Below are positions 11,492 to 21,714 of a stretch of 64,000 nucleotides of DNA, piece after piece. The notes below the pieces were generated by a model. The model saw nothing but the letters and a program-made list of their open reading frames with translations. It was not told where the DNA came from and did no database searches. This DNA comes from Bedellia somnulentella (lineage: Eukaryota; Arthropoda; Insecta; Lepidoptera; Bedelliidae), in contig OY755175.1 in the NCBI GenBank assembly GCA_963576735.1, positions 4,046,401 to 4,110,400 on the forward strand, written 5' to 3'. Position numbers and translations under genes: made by a program. Position 1 is the first letter of the stretch. Every line of letters begins with the position of its first letter.

Positions 11492-13517
11492 TATCGTCAG
11501 AATCCTGTAACAATTTATTACTTTTAGGGGTTCGTTTAAGTCGAGATTTTGCTATGGGGCCGCGTTTCTTGGAAGTATATATATGTATGGGTAAGTCTGC
11601 TAAAACTATGTCATTGGTAAAACGAGGTGCTGTTTTTTGTCGAGCTGCTAGAGGATTTTTAATGAAAACTGGCTGTTGAGGTGAATACTGAACTTCTGGT
11701 TCTCGTGTTAGATTCCTGTTATCAATTAAGTTGGTGCGATTGATAAGTGAAGATTCATTTATAATGTCATATACCCTTTTCATTTGTTCTTTGTGGTTCT
11801 GGGTATACTGCTGCAAAAGATGTTCTGTAAAGTTAATGTCTTGGGGATCTCTAGGGTCAAAGTGACCATTTAATAACTCAAACGGTCTACATTTAGTGAA
11901 ACTATGGATAGAGCTATTGTAGGCTATGAGAGCATATGGAATTAAATTAATTATAGGTTCATCTTTTTGTTGTAATTTAAGAAGGCGTAAATGTTCTAAA
12001 ATGGTTGAGTGGAAACGTTCTATGTTACCGTTATCATTGGGGGAATGGGCTAAGATTCTATGGTGATTAATCTTATGTAGACGGACAAATTCTGCAAATA
12101 ACTGATTGGTGAATTCTGTACCATTATCGGTGATGATGGTCATTGGAATACCATGATGGGTACAATAACGTAAAAGAGCTTGTAAAATGCTGATTGCGGT
12201 ACCGTCTCGAAGATGATATGCTTGTCCGTATTTAGTAAAAACGTCTATAAAGGTAACGTATTTCTCATTTTGAACTGTAAAGAGGTCCATATGAACTATT
12301 TCGAAGGGTTTTGTGGCAGGTGGTACAATGTTAAATTGTGGTCTAATGGGATTCCTATCATATTTTCCTTGTCCACAAACAGTACACTCATTAATATATT
12401 TAGTTATCTGGTCCTTTAATTTGGGCCAGTAATATCTTCTTGATAAAGCTAAGTATGTCTCGTTTATACCGCGGTGATTAGTTTTGCCATGGTGATAATT
12501 CCTAATAATATCTTGTTGGTGGAGGTAATCTTTTACATTTTCTAATTCTCTTTTACATAAAACTAAATTATATGAGGCACTTCTAAACGTTTCTTGTAAG
12601 ATCGGTATGATTGAATACATTTCTAATGGAGGATTTATCAATAGAGCAGTTTTTATCTTGGGGTTCACATATTCTTTAATACAATCTATGATATCTCGTC
12701 GAAGGTCGGAATGTGATAATTGAACAGCTATTCTAGTATGTGTTTCGAACGGTTTCGTAGTTACGGGTCGCCTTTTAACGTCTGGTACTATGGTTAAATA
12801 CAGCTGTCTATGAAATTTGTTAAGGGGTTCATCTGTGATAGGGATCTCTAATATGGGATTTTCTTTACTAGTGTGGACTGTTTCGGTAGTAGAATTAATA
12901 TTTGAAGGTGCGTGTTCAGATGGGTTGCCTACAAGTGAACTCAATTCTTTTAAACTTTCTATCACACTATTGATCTCCTCATTATGAATTTCAAATCTTG
13001 AAAAGGCATCAGCAGTACGGTTAGAAATTATTTCTTTAGGAACAGAGATATCTGCATTGTGTGAATTAAAAGGTAAATTTACTATTTTTGAGGTATGGGA
13101 TGGGATTAACTCTTCACAAAAGTTAACGTTTTGAAAATTAGACATATGAATGCTGTTAGAGGCATTGGATGTAGAAAGAATCTTGTTTTTCAAGTCTATT
13201 TTAGCTTGCCATTTTTCTAGGAGATCGATGCCAATAAGACCATCGAAGTAATTATGAAATTTGTATATGAATAGTTTAATGTCCTCTGATTCTCTAAACT
13301 CGGGGAAACAAGGTAAGGTTATAGAGTAATTTTCTTCTGTAGTAGCTAGAACATTTGTGACCTCGAATGGATCTACGTTAAGGGGTATTTGGGGGAAATG
13401 TTTTTCTACAATATCGGGATTAATGAATGACTGGTTAGCACCAGTATCTATGAGAAGTTTTATTGGGGGGTTCATAATCTGGATGTATGGCAATTGCCTT
13501 TGGCCATGTAGATTCAC
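11451..13517 (-). CDS. pol: Errantivirus pol: protease joined to integrase, RT/RNase H missing
   Basis: A 688-codon open frame with no stop. Residues 21-30 contain the aspartic-protease motif LLIDTGANQS. Around residues 160-172 the sequence passes from the region after protease to TADAFSR, which normally ends RNase H, so reverse transcriptase and RNase H are absent. The integrase then follows with a zinc-binding HHCC domain (His 343, His 348, Cys 378, Cys 381) and catalytic Asp 411, Asp 464 and Glu 500, the last pair spaced D-35-E. Complete errantivirus Pol is roughly 1000 residues or more. The deletion is in frame, leaving an uninterrupted protein. The frame overlaps env by 41 bases. Confidence 0.88.
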   Translation of the reverse strand: MNLHGQRQLPYIQIMNPPIKLLIDTGANQSFINPDIVEKHFPQIPLNVDPFEVTNVLATTEENYSITLPCFPEFRESEDIKLFIYKFHNYFDGLIGIDLLEKWQAKIDLKNKILSTSNASNSIHMSNFQNVNFCEELIPSHTSKIVNLPFNSHNADISVPKEIISNRTADAFSRFEIHNEEINSVIESLKELSSLVGNPSEHAPSNINSTTETVHTSKENPILEIPITDEPLNKFHRQLYLTIVPDVKRRPVTTKPFETHTRIAVQLSHSDLRRDIIDCIKEYVNPKIKTALLINPPLEMYSIIPILQETFRSASYNLVLCKRELENVKDYLHQQDIIRNYHHGKTNHRGINETYLALSRRYYWPKLKDQITKYINECTVCGQGKYDRNPIRPQFNIVPPATKPFEIVHMDLFTVQNEKYVTFIDVFTKYGQAYHLRDGTAISILQALLRYCTHHGIPMTIITDNGTEFTNQLFAEFVRLHKINHHRILAHSPNDNGNIERFHSTILEHLRLLKLQQKDEPIINLIPYALIAYNSSIHSFTKCRPFELLNGHFDPRDPQDINFTEHLLQQYTQNHKEQMKRVYDIINESSLINRTNLIDNRNLTREPEVQYSPQQPVFIKNPLAARQKTAPRFTNDIVLADLPIHIYTSKKRGPIAKSRLKRTPKSNKLLQDSDDNDGPSGVDSGDKT

Positions 13518-13519
13518 TT

Positions 13520-13990
13520 CTATGTTAAGTTTTTTGCGTGATTGTCTTCCCGAAAATCCTTGTCAGGGACCTCATTAGAAGACGAAGCTTGTGGGGGCAT
13601 AATATTCTCATTAGGTACATGGTTATTGAAATTAGGTGCAGGATAATATTGAGAATCATCATAGTCAAAGTTATTCGTGTTATAGTTATATTCGATATTA
13701 TCTTGCGAGTCGTAATAGTTATTATAGTCTAAGTCAGAATAAGGCGTAAATTGGTTATGCTGGTCTTCATATGTATAACACTCGTTAAAATTAATTTCTC
13801 GTGATTTAAAATAGTTATTAGGAGGTGGATTTCCAGATATTGCCCAATTGTGACCACTAATGCCACCATTATGTGGTAAGTGCCTAGTCTGGTAATGACT
13901 CACGCCACTCATTGGTTTTGGGCCAGAGTTAAAACCAGGGTTCCTTGGTTGTGGTAACCTAAACAGTGGTGCCAACTTGGGGGTTTTCAC
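13520..13990 (-). CDS. Gag C-terminal remnant leading into pol
   Basis: An open frame of about 156 codons with no convincing ATG of its own (it opens with GTG and reads open back to about 14058). It is rich in proline, asparagine, tyrosine and aspartate, typical of the tail of errantivirus Gag. It terminates just after the slippery heptamer at 13529-13535. It is separated from the gag N-terminal part by the retroposons at 14175-14957. Confidence 0.6.
   Translation of the reverse strand: MKTPKLAPLFRLPQPRNPGFNSGPKPMSGVSHYQTRHLPHNGGISGHNWAISGNPPPNNYFKSREINFNECYTYEDQHNQFTPYSDLDYNNYYDSQDNIEYNYNTNNFDYDDSQYYPAPNFNNHVPNENIMPPQASSSNEVPDKDFREDNHAKNLT
13529..13535 (-). promoter_or_regulatory. Programmed -1 frameshift site (A AAA AAC)
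   Basis: On the minus strand the zero frame reads GCA AAA AAC and stops four codons later. The -1 frame reads straight into the protease-integrase frame. A AAA AAC is a canonical slippery heptamer for -1 frameshifting at retroviral gag-pol junctions. Confidence 0.7.
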
Positions 13991-14174
13991 CCTAAATTTA
14001 GGGGGAAGAACTGTTGAAAGGGGGATTTTTAGGGGCAGGAATATTTTGGGGGTTTATATAGGGTTTTTTTTGTCCTAGGTACTAAGATGGCATTTTATAA
14101 AATTAAAACAGTTGTATTGTTTTTATAACGTAGCATTTTTTAAAATGTCATCTTAATTTAGAATACAGTGAGAT

Positions 14175-14640
14175 TATCTTCATCATCGTCAGACAACAGC
14201 TGCCCACTGCTGGGTTTAGGCCTTTTCCCCTTGATAATGTATATATATTAATTAAACCAAATAATATTAAATAGCAACCGTGATAGCCCAGTGGGTAGAA
14301 CACTCGGTTATCGTGCAAACGACTAGTGTTCAAATCCTAGGTCGGGCCTACACCAATTTGTCTTTTCTAAAGACATATGTGTGGTTAATTTATCGTGGTT
14401 GTTAACGGTGAGGGAAAACATCGTGAGGAAACCCACATGGCTGAGTTGTACTTAGTCATGTGACAGTGTATTCGTACAAAACGGCGATAGGCTTGCCCCC
14501 TATCACGTGAGTAGACTGTCCATGCAAAACGTGGGTACTCTGAACGCCAGGTGACAATGTCATGTGATGTTCAGAAGTATTAGTACCTCTGCCAACCCCT
14601 TCGAAGATATTAGGCGTGAACGTTTATGTTATGTTATGTT
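14175..14640 (+). repeat. Repeat B SINE nested in gag
   Basis: Family B is a tRNA-derived SINE. From 14275 it shows an A-box-like TGATAGCCCAGTGGGTAGAA and a B-box-like GTTCAAATCCT, then a long body, and ends in repeated TTATG. Just upstream (14190-14230) is a short piece containing CTGCCCACTGCTGGG, another lepidopteran retroposon end. Confidence 0.75.
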
Positions 14641-14725
14641 TATTAATTAAAAAAGTGAATTAATTTTTTGAGTGAAAACTTCTTGGCAAACCTACACATA
14701 CCCATGAATTTTTTTTGAACATTCA

Positions 14726-14957
14726 TATACTCACAGGATATAATCTCTATAAGGGGTAGGTAGAGAAAGGAAGTTGGGTTCTTTTGTAAAGTTGAGTGGG
14801 GAAAAGATGGTAAAATAAAGGTGGTTGGTGATGGGTCTCCAACCTCAACGCCCATAAATCCCTTCATCAATACCGTTTATCGCCTCTTACGTACACCCAC
14901 TGCAAGAAATGGGGTAGTGCTATTCTAAGCCGACACCACAACACAGTTTTTTTTTAG
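14726..14957 (-). repeat. Repeat A nested in gag, minus strand
   Basis: A nearly full-length copy running from the complement of the family end (TACTCACAGG) to the complement of its start (GCTATTCTAAGCCGACACCA). With the SINE beside it, it splits the gag reading frame. Confidence 0.72.
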
Positions 14958-14997
14958 ATTTAACCATTTAAAAAAACTAGGGGTTTTTGGGGGTATT

Positions 14998-15894
14998 TTA
15001 GGATTTTCTTGGGGGATTATTTCTGTAATGGTTGGCAACACTGAACCTAAAAACATTACTATTAGGGTTATAGTTTGGCGGAAGTGCACGGAACATTTGC
15101 TGCGTGCGAGTTGGTCCTTGCTGGAGAGGCCTATTCATATTAAAATTGGAAGGGTTTTGCTTCCAGGTCGGTGTTAATACTGCAGGTCTCTGAAAATGTG
15201 GTTGTACAGGCTGTGGTGCAGGTGCAGGTTGGGGAAACTGTTTATAATTATTAAATTTAATGAATGGATTTTCCGCTAAATATGTTCTAGGCATGTTCCT
15301 CTGTTGGAGGTACATGACATTTGTTTCTTCTTGGACAAATTCCAAGGCTTTTTCAATAGTATCCGGTCTCATACATCTAATCCTAGATCCTAAGGGTTCT
15401 TTAAGGCCCCGAACAAAAGCCTGCATAGCTAACTTTTTATATAATGTGCGTTTAGCCTCTATTGTGGTAGACAAAGACTCATGTAATGAGACATATGTCA
15501 TTATGGTGCTAAATAAATTCTGACATTTGTCATAAAACTCTTGAGGGCTAGAATTGCCTTGGCAGGCCAAAGAGAGATCATTATAAAGAGCGGTTTCGTC
15601 TCTCTGGTCAGAAAAATTATTAATAAGTGCATTGCGAATGCCTAGCCAACTTTCGGGAATGCCGTTTGAATTTATTGTGCGTGCGGCAGGTCCCGTTATT
15701 TTATTTAATATTCCATTAATAAGACAAAGATTTGATAACTCATGTCCCGGCGAAGAGTTAAGATAAATCGTACAAATCTGATCACAAAGTCTAATAAATC
15801 GTGTTAAAACATTTGGATTTCCGTCAAACTCTGGGACGGGTCTTAACACCTTAAAAATTATTTCGGGGTCGACAGACTGCGCTGAAGTTGCCAT
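14998..15894 (-). CDS. gag: Errantivirus gag, N-terminal part
   Basis: A 298-codon frame starting with MATSAQSVDPEIIFKV. The frame is open further upstream, but the residues there look like leader sequence, so I chose this ATG. The body is a helical, cysteine-poor capsid-like domain followed by a proline/asparagine/glutamine-rich tail, as in errantivirus Gag, which assembles the particle. The frame ends at 14998, next to two nested retroposons. The proline-rich end of gag resumes at about 14058 on the far side, so Gag is physically interrupted. Confidence 0.75.
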   Translation of the reverse strand: MATSAQSVDPEIIFKVLRPVPEFDGNPNVLTRFIRLCDQICTIYLNSSPGHELSNLCLINGILNKITGPAARTINSNGIPESWLGIRNALINNFSDQRDETALYNDLSLACQGNSSPQEFYDKCQNLFSTIMTYVSLHESLSTTIEAKRTLYKKLAMQAFVRGLKEPLGSRIRCMRPDTIEKALEFVQEETNVMYLQQRNMPRTYLAENPFIKFNNYKQFPQPAPAPQPVQPHFQRPAVLTPTWKQNPSNFNMNRPLQQGPTRTQQMFRALPPNYNPNSNVFRFSVANHYRNNPPRKS

Positions 15895-16306
15895 TTCGTT
15901 TTGACAATCTAAACTAACTAAATCAAATTCGCTATAATCACTAGTACTACTTCTATTTGAATCTAAAATACGTTGTCGGGTTTCCTGACGCAATGCAGGG
16001 TTCCGCTTACTATCTTTCCTATTAAGAAAAATTTTGGAATAGGGATAGGGACACACACAAAAAAAAAGGAATAAAAGGAAAGAAACAATAAAGGATAGCA
16101 ATACGAGAATAATTCAATTGTACTCACATAAGCTGCTTTATCATTCTGGTTCTCTTCTTGAATCGATTTTTGGATTCTCCTTCGGTATTCCTCGCTCGTA
16201 GATTCTGGATACTCGGCAGCGGTGCCAAAGGCCACCCGGGTGCCTCGCGAACACGAATTTTAGTTTTGAAAGAAAAAAAATCTATGCACTCACAAGTACC
16301 CGCGAG

Positions 16307-16325
16307 TATCCTACCGACTGCGCCA
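16307..16325 (-). other. tRNA primer-binding site
   Basis: TGGCGCAGTCGGTAGGAT directly abuts the LTR, its first T being the last LTR base. It is complementary to the 3' CCA end of a serine-type tRNA, as in the 17.6/297 group of errantiviruses. Confidence 0.75.
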
Positions 16326-16591
16326 ATTACGTTAGCGACAACCGAAGGACTTAAAAAAAACCAAAATTGTTTTAACTAAGTTTAATATAAAATAACTATA
16401 ACTAATTACAACTAGTCTATTCGATGTTAGAAATAGGAATGTGAAAAAGAATACAATATAAAATTACAATGTTCCGTGGAAACGCAGTGTCAGCAGTGAC
16501 CGCGTATTGCTATGCACCGAAGTCACGTAGGCAGCGTATGATATGATGTCACCTCGCGTCAGCGATATAGTATGGGCAGCGGTACATAATT
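16325..16591 (-). repeat. 5' LTR of the errantivirus-like element
   Basis: Same 267 bp as the copy at 9512-9778, with no difference found by eye. The promoter and poly(A) signals are not individually resolvable. Confidence 0.92.
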
Positions 16592-16595
16592 AACC

Positions 16596-18037
16596 TAATT
16601 CGTTCATGTTTCACTTATTATAACATACACAATTTACATGGGTGGCCAATCGGGTGACTTTTTTTTTTAGATAGCCTGTACCGAGACCTATCCAAAACAC
16701 CCCCATGTATGTTCAGCGATTATTGTTAGTTTCCAAGTTATGATTTTTTTTTGAAAATAGAGATTATCCAGATTTTTCAAGAAATCGTCAAAAAAAGAAA
16801 CTAAAATGATTTCTGGCTTTAATTTTTTCCGTAATTAATTATACTCAATATTAAGCCTACTTTCATTTCCAATGAAGAAAACCTGTACATCCGAACAATA
16901 ATTAAGTACATTTTGAGCACAAAGTTTGAAATCACTGTTTTTTGTCAGGAGAGCAAAAATTTCAAAATAAAATTAAAAATACTTATGCCTGGTTCTGAAG
17001 CTCCAAACTAATCTTAAAAACTTTGCAAGACATTAGACTTTCGAAATAATAAAGGTAGGTATGTCTAATTAAAGAAAAAAAAACTCGTAACAACGTAATT
17101 TTAAAAAAAACGAATACCCAAATCAGGATTTTTGAAGTGTTTTTTGCTATGTACTAATGAATTTCTGCTAAATTAAGTTGTATTGAAAGTAAACAAAGAA
17201 AAGGAATAATAAAACAATAATTTGCCTTTCAATTCCATGGCAGAATTACCTGGTGTCGAAATAGCATACGCGTGTCGTTTGTGCATTGAAGTTAACGGAG
17301 GTCATTTTGAAAACCTCTTGTAATAAACAAACAGAAATTCAGATTTATTTACTATCATCTATCCTCTCTATCTATCTCTTATCTAAAAATCTTTTTTATC
17401 CTTTTTTACAATATCATCTATCACGCTACACCTTTCGCGAATCAAGCTATCTCTCACTCGATCGCACACTCGAACCTAACAATACAAACTTTTCTGAGGG
17501 ACCTCATCTCTACTGCTTTCACTCTACTTTCATACTTGTTCTGCTACACACAAAATTCGCTACCATGCATAATTGCACGAACAAGAACAGCACCATGACA
17601 GCCTTTCAGGCCTTTTTAGACACCGATTGAATGGACATTAGACTAATCATTGCTCCATTTATCGAATAACCCTTTTTCACTCTATTTCAATATCTTGATC
17701 AATCGATCGATGTACTTGCGCTATTTGCGGTTGAGGCGTTCATTAGACATTGTCGCGACGGTGTGACAGAGAAAAATCTGACAAACATATATTTAGCTTG
17801 ACTGTGAAGAATGGACGCTAAGAAGCCCACTATTCAAATCTTTTTCCGCTTTTAGACCGCTTGACTTTCGTTGGCGTTAAGTTCGTTGTTTCCGGATCTA
17901 AGAATCATCATTGCGCAGTATAGTTATATCGTTCTAACTCTACCAAAAAACTAACAAAAAACCGGCAAGTAAAATATATTAAACTATTCTCCAGCTGCCT
18001 CTTTACAACGTTACGTGCCTCTGAACCAGTTTTCAAA
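16596..18037. other. No gene seen
   Basis: AT-rich sequence. The reading frame at 17286-17630 is low-complexity at its start and matches no family I know. 17640-18030 is somewhat richer in CpG and might hold a promoter for the small frame at 18038, but there is no firm signal. Confidence 0.3.
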
Positions 18038-18136
18038 ATGCTTATCCGGTCCGCCGCCACCACAGTCATCGCATTTACAGCTTGCGCATACGCTGGCCTT
18101 CCGCCAAGAAAGCTATGTAGTGCCGGCTTAGAATAG
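18038..18136 (+). other. Signal-peptide-like reading frame cut by repeat A
   Basis: ATG opens M-L-I-R-S-A-A-T-T-V-I-A-F-T-A-C-A-Y-A-G-L-P-P, a short basic start, a hydrophobic core and an A-x-A-like cleavage site. After about 25 codons it enters repeat A and stops. It could be a first exon truncated by the insertion, or chance. Confidence 0.22.
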
Positions 18137-18640
18137 CACTACCCAATTTCTTACCGTGGGTGTTCGTAAATAAATATTTACGGACATATATGACAGATCA
18201 AGTTAGCCCCAAAGTACGTACAACTTAATGACTTGTGATATGGGATACTAACTCAACGATATATCTAATATAATACACATATAAATAACATCCAAGCCTA
18301 AAAATCACCATTTATGCTCATAACATAAATTTTGCCCTCAGCGGGGATCCAACCCGCGATCTCCGGACCCAGAAGCTAGTCACCGAACCACTCAGCCATG
18401 GCTGTCGTCAAAGTCTGTGTTCGTAAGTGATGACTAAGGTTATTAGGACTTTTTAATAAATTTATGGGCGGTACAGTTGAGGACCCATAATCAACAACCT
18501 TTATTTTACAATATTTTCCCTACTCAATATACAAAAGCGGCTGAGGAGAGGAATATCTTACTTTGGAGGTCTAGCTACCTCTACTAGGGATTTATTGTCG
18601 TGTGGATATGTATGCATTAGTTCTCATTGGGGTAAGCAGA
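18112..18640 (+). repeat. Repeat A, split by a tRNA-derived insertion
   Basis: The head (18112-18169) and body (18418-18640) are separated by a 248-bp insertion flanked by direct repeats TGTTCGTAA (18161-18169 and 18418-18426). Confidence 0.7.
18170..18417 (-). mobile_element. tRNA-derived SINE inserted in repeat A
   Basis: The 9-bp target duplication defines its ends. On the minus strand its head resembles a leucine/serine-type tRNA, with an A-box-like TGGCTGAGTGG and B-box-like GGTTGGATCCC separated by a loop containing CTTCTGGGTCCGG. A related fragment occurs at 27330-27375. Confidence 0.65.
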
Positions 18641-18740
18641 GACCATCGATTGCCGCTTTGTATTATGCAATTATGTAATTTATATTTATACTTTATTCTT
18701 CGGACGCCAGATTTTTGAGTACATTATCAATTTGATCTAA
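18615..18740 (-). repeat. Repeat C fragment, minus strand
   Basis: Contains GGGGTAAGCAGAGACCATCG and the following TTCTTCGGACGCCAG; diverged. Confidence 0.5.
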
Positions 18741-19394
18741 ATAATGTCTTCTGTGGTCGGCCTCTACCGGCATTATTACCTTTCACCAATTTACGTTCGT
18801 CCATCTTCTCTGTGTGCCCAAACGACCTTAACATGTTTTTTACACTATCATATTTCACCTTTTATTAATCGTAATCATCCTATTTCCCACTCGACCATAT
18901 ATTACATTACCCAACATTAAAAAAACTGAGGGACCTCATTTTTACTGAATTCACTGCTCTCAGTTTCTTCTATCTCATCCAAATTTGTTGCCATACGCTT
19001 ATGCGTAGGAACAAATTTATTACAAAGAATAGAACAGAAAACTGCATATTGCACAACCAAAAAGAAATATTGTTGAAATGAATACTGTAAAAACAAACGT
19101 AAAATTGGCGGTCTTCTCATTAAACGCGATTTATTCCAGACAACCTTTGGTAAGGTTAAGTCACGTTAGGTAGAATCCTAACAACATGTTAAAACAATTC
19201 TGAATATACAATTCAGTAGCGATATTTCTATGATTCCAAAGTGGTGAAATTTGATGAGTTTTTTTTATTCCTCTACCTCAGACTAACAAGCACAAAAATC
19301 AGAATAGTTTAGGCATTTTTAATGACAATCGTAATTAAATCGCTTAAGTCTTGGAGTAAGGGTCGGGGGAGTACAAAACATTGATTTAGTATAT

Positions 19395-19565
19395 ATATAC
19401 ATACATACATATACTCACGGCCATAAATCCCAAAAAGGGTTAGCCAGAGCTACAGAGCTAGGTACTCCTCAGCCACATTTGGAAGTTGATGGTAGAAATA
19501 AAGTATGGGCATCCCGCAACGCCCAAAAACTTAAAAGAGCCTCATACCCATTATTGATTTAATGT
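19395..19565 (-). repeat. Repeat A, minus strand, diverged
   Basis: Starts with the (ATAC)n-flanked complement of the family end, has CTCAGCCACATTTGGAAGTT, and loses similarity before the family start. Confidence 0.6.
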
Positions 19566-19699
19566 GCTTTTTATAAGTTTTTTTTGGTAAAATCTTCAAT
19601 TGTCGTTTTGCAGAGGAGGGCTTAGCAACCATTTGATTTTACAAAGACCTTTGTTTCACTTCTCTCTTTAGCAGTGTTTCCTTTCAGGAAGGGGAATCA

Positions 19700-21372
19700 T
19701 TCAAATCAAATCAAATCATTTATTTATTGAAACATCATAAAAAAGAACATATGGGCTTATATAACCTTCATCACATTTGTTATAAACGAAGAATTTATAC
19801 AATTTATAATAAGCCGTATGGAAGACTCTATTCCCTTTACTAGGTTAAACCTGTAAGAAAGGGTCCTAGGGAAGTCCAACGATTGCTTGTTCAACTTCGT
19901 AAAACTTTGTATAGATAGGAATATGAGAATAAAATTTAAAAAGAAATAATAATAACTTAATAACTTATTGACACATACAAATTAAAAATTAAATTAAATT
20001 AAAATTAATTAGAAAACAATATTAAAATAAGGACATCCTTCAGAGTAAGTAAAGTGTTTTTGTGTGTATGGAGAGTGTATTGTGTGTGAATATATGTCAG
20101 TTGGAGTTTTGGGAGATTTGGAAATTAAGATACCGTGTTTAGGTGATGGTTTTAAGAAGAGATTCGGTTTCAATATAATTCAATTCTGAAAGGTAGGTAT
20201 TAACAGTCCTGAGCAAATCCATTTTAATGAGATGCACAATCGAAACATCTTTACTCAATCTATTGTATAGAAAAGGGCCAATGTATTCAAACTGATGCTT
20301 GCCGAAATTGGTGCGAGTACGTATACCTTTAAAAACAATATCACTCCGACGTTTATTATTGCATGATAATATCATCGAAGAATTAGCCTTCGTATGCTGA
20401 ACTGCAATTACACTTTTAATAAACAACTGTCTAACTGTGAGTAGGCCGCATTCCCGGTATAAGGTGCTTGTACAATGTCGTCTTGGTTTATGATATATTA
20501 CCTTAAGTAAGATCCGCTGTGCTCTTTCCAATGGTATCAGATGACATTTTAAGGCTGAGCCCCGGACAGTTATGCAGTAATTGAGAACTGACTGTGCCAA
20601 AGCGAGGTATACCATTTTAAGTGTCTTGATACAACTTACGTGTCTCAGGGACTTGAAGGTGTAGACAAGTTTTCTGATTCTACCCGAGACTTGGTTTATA
20701 TGGTCAGTCCACCTAAGGAAATTGTCTATAGTCACTCCCAAGTATTTAATTGACGTAACGCATAAGAGTTGACTGCAGTCGCAATTGTCAGATTTTGAGT
20801 TGTCGCAATTATGAATTATCAAATTGAGGGGACGCTTGGGCTGAGTGGTTCTTTTAATAGAGAAGTTAATAAATTTTGTCTTAGAGATATTAACGGTCAG
20901 AAGATTATTTTGAAGCCAACGTGCAATTATGTCCATTTCGTCGTTTGCGTTCTTTTCCGCTCTTACCCAATCCTTGTCGTGAAATAATAGGACTGTGTCA
21001 ACAGCATAAGTTATTATTTTTCCTTTGTGCAGTACTTGGTCGCATAGGTCGTTGATATAGATCAAGAATAGAGTTGGGCCTAGAATACTCCCCTGTGGCA
21101 CTCCAAATCTTATACCCTTTTCAGCGCTACACCCACCATTAATTTTTACTCTTTGGGATCTTTCTGACAGATAACTCCTAAACCAGTCGAGTTGAAGCCC
21201 TCGTATTCCAAGAGATTCTTGCTTGGCTAGCAGTATTGGGATGGAAACAGTATCAAAAGCCTTAGCCATGTCCAAGAATACACCAACTGCTTTGTCCCCC
21301 CTATCGCGAATATTTAAAACATTGTTTACAAGTTCTGATACTGCATTTGGTTTTGATTTTGTAATTCAGAGT
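19700..21372 (-). mobile_element. Non-LTR retrotransposon, 5'-truncated
   Basis: An element with an RT frame (20139-21365), a roughly 430-bp 3' region, and a (TTTGA)n-type tail at 19700-19722. Frame-shifted RT coding sequence can still be followed a little beyond 21365. The truncated 5' end is usual for LINEs made by target-primed reverse transcription. Confidence 0.8.
20139..21365 (-). pseudogene. LINE reverse transcriptase, active site altered
   Basis: Counted from the first methionine, the frame contains the RT boxes MDMAKAFDTV (1-10), IRFGVPQGSILGPTLFLIYI (55-74) and the palm motif at 90-93. That motif reads Y-A-V-D where LINE reverse transcriptases have Y/F-A-D-D, so one of the two catalytic aspartates is lost. 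Downstream come the thumb (LTVNISKTKF, KYLGVTIDNF) and C-terminal region typical of jockey/CR1-superfamily elements. The frame reads open upstream of the methionine to 21365 and then needs a frame change. It lacks the N-terminal RT and endonuclease regions. Confidence 0.82.
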
Positions 21373-21714
21373 TATTAAAACAGCTCTCAAATATTGCTCT
21401 TAGTAAGTCTATTGGTTAGTGTCTTTTTATACTTGTACAACCTAACTCTGTATCAACGAATGACTTATTTTTGCTGTTTATGTTTAGTCCTGGTATAAAA
21501 AACGTAGTTAAGAAAATGTCGCTTGAAATTCGGACAAACTCGTAAGTACAACAGTCGAAAACATTAGTCGCTACGTTATGTACTAAGACGTCTCAAAAAT
21601 TTCTATGTTTTATTACCTATGGAATTTTATGATGTGCAGCTAATTTTGAATCATAACTTCATTTATTAACTTATGAATTGTCCTCGTATAGTGTATACTA
21701 TGTATACTGACTAA

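Larger units (their letters stand above)
9512..16591 (-). mobile_element. Errantivirus/gypsy-type LTR retrotransposon, RT-deleted
   Basis: A complete proviral structure read leftwards: 5' LTR, tRNA primer site, gag, protease-integrase frame, env, purine tract, 3' LTR. Target duplications AACC flank it (9508-9511 and 16592-16595). The two 267-bp LTRs appear identical over their whole length, so insertion is recent. The pol frame lacks reverse transcriptase and RNase H, and two short retroposons interrupt gag, so this copy cannot replicate on its own. A 4-bp target duplication, LTRs with AATTA/TAATT ends, a tRNA-Ser-type primer site and an env gene fit insect errantiviruses. Confidence 0.93.
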
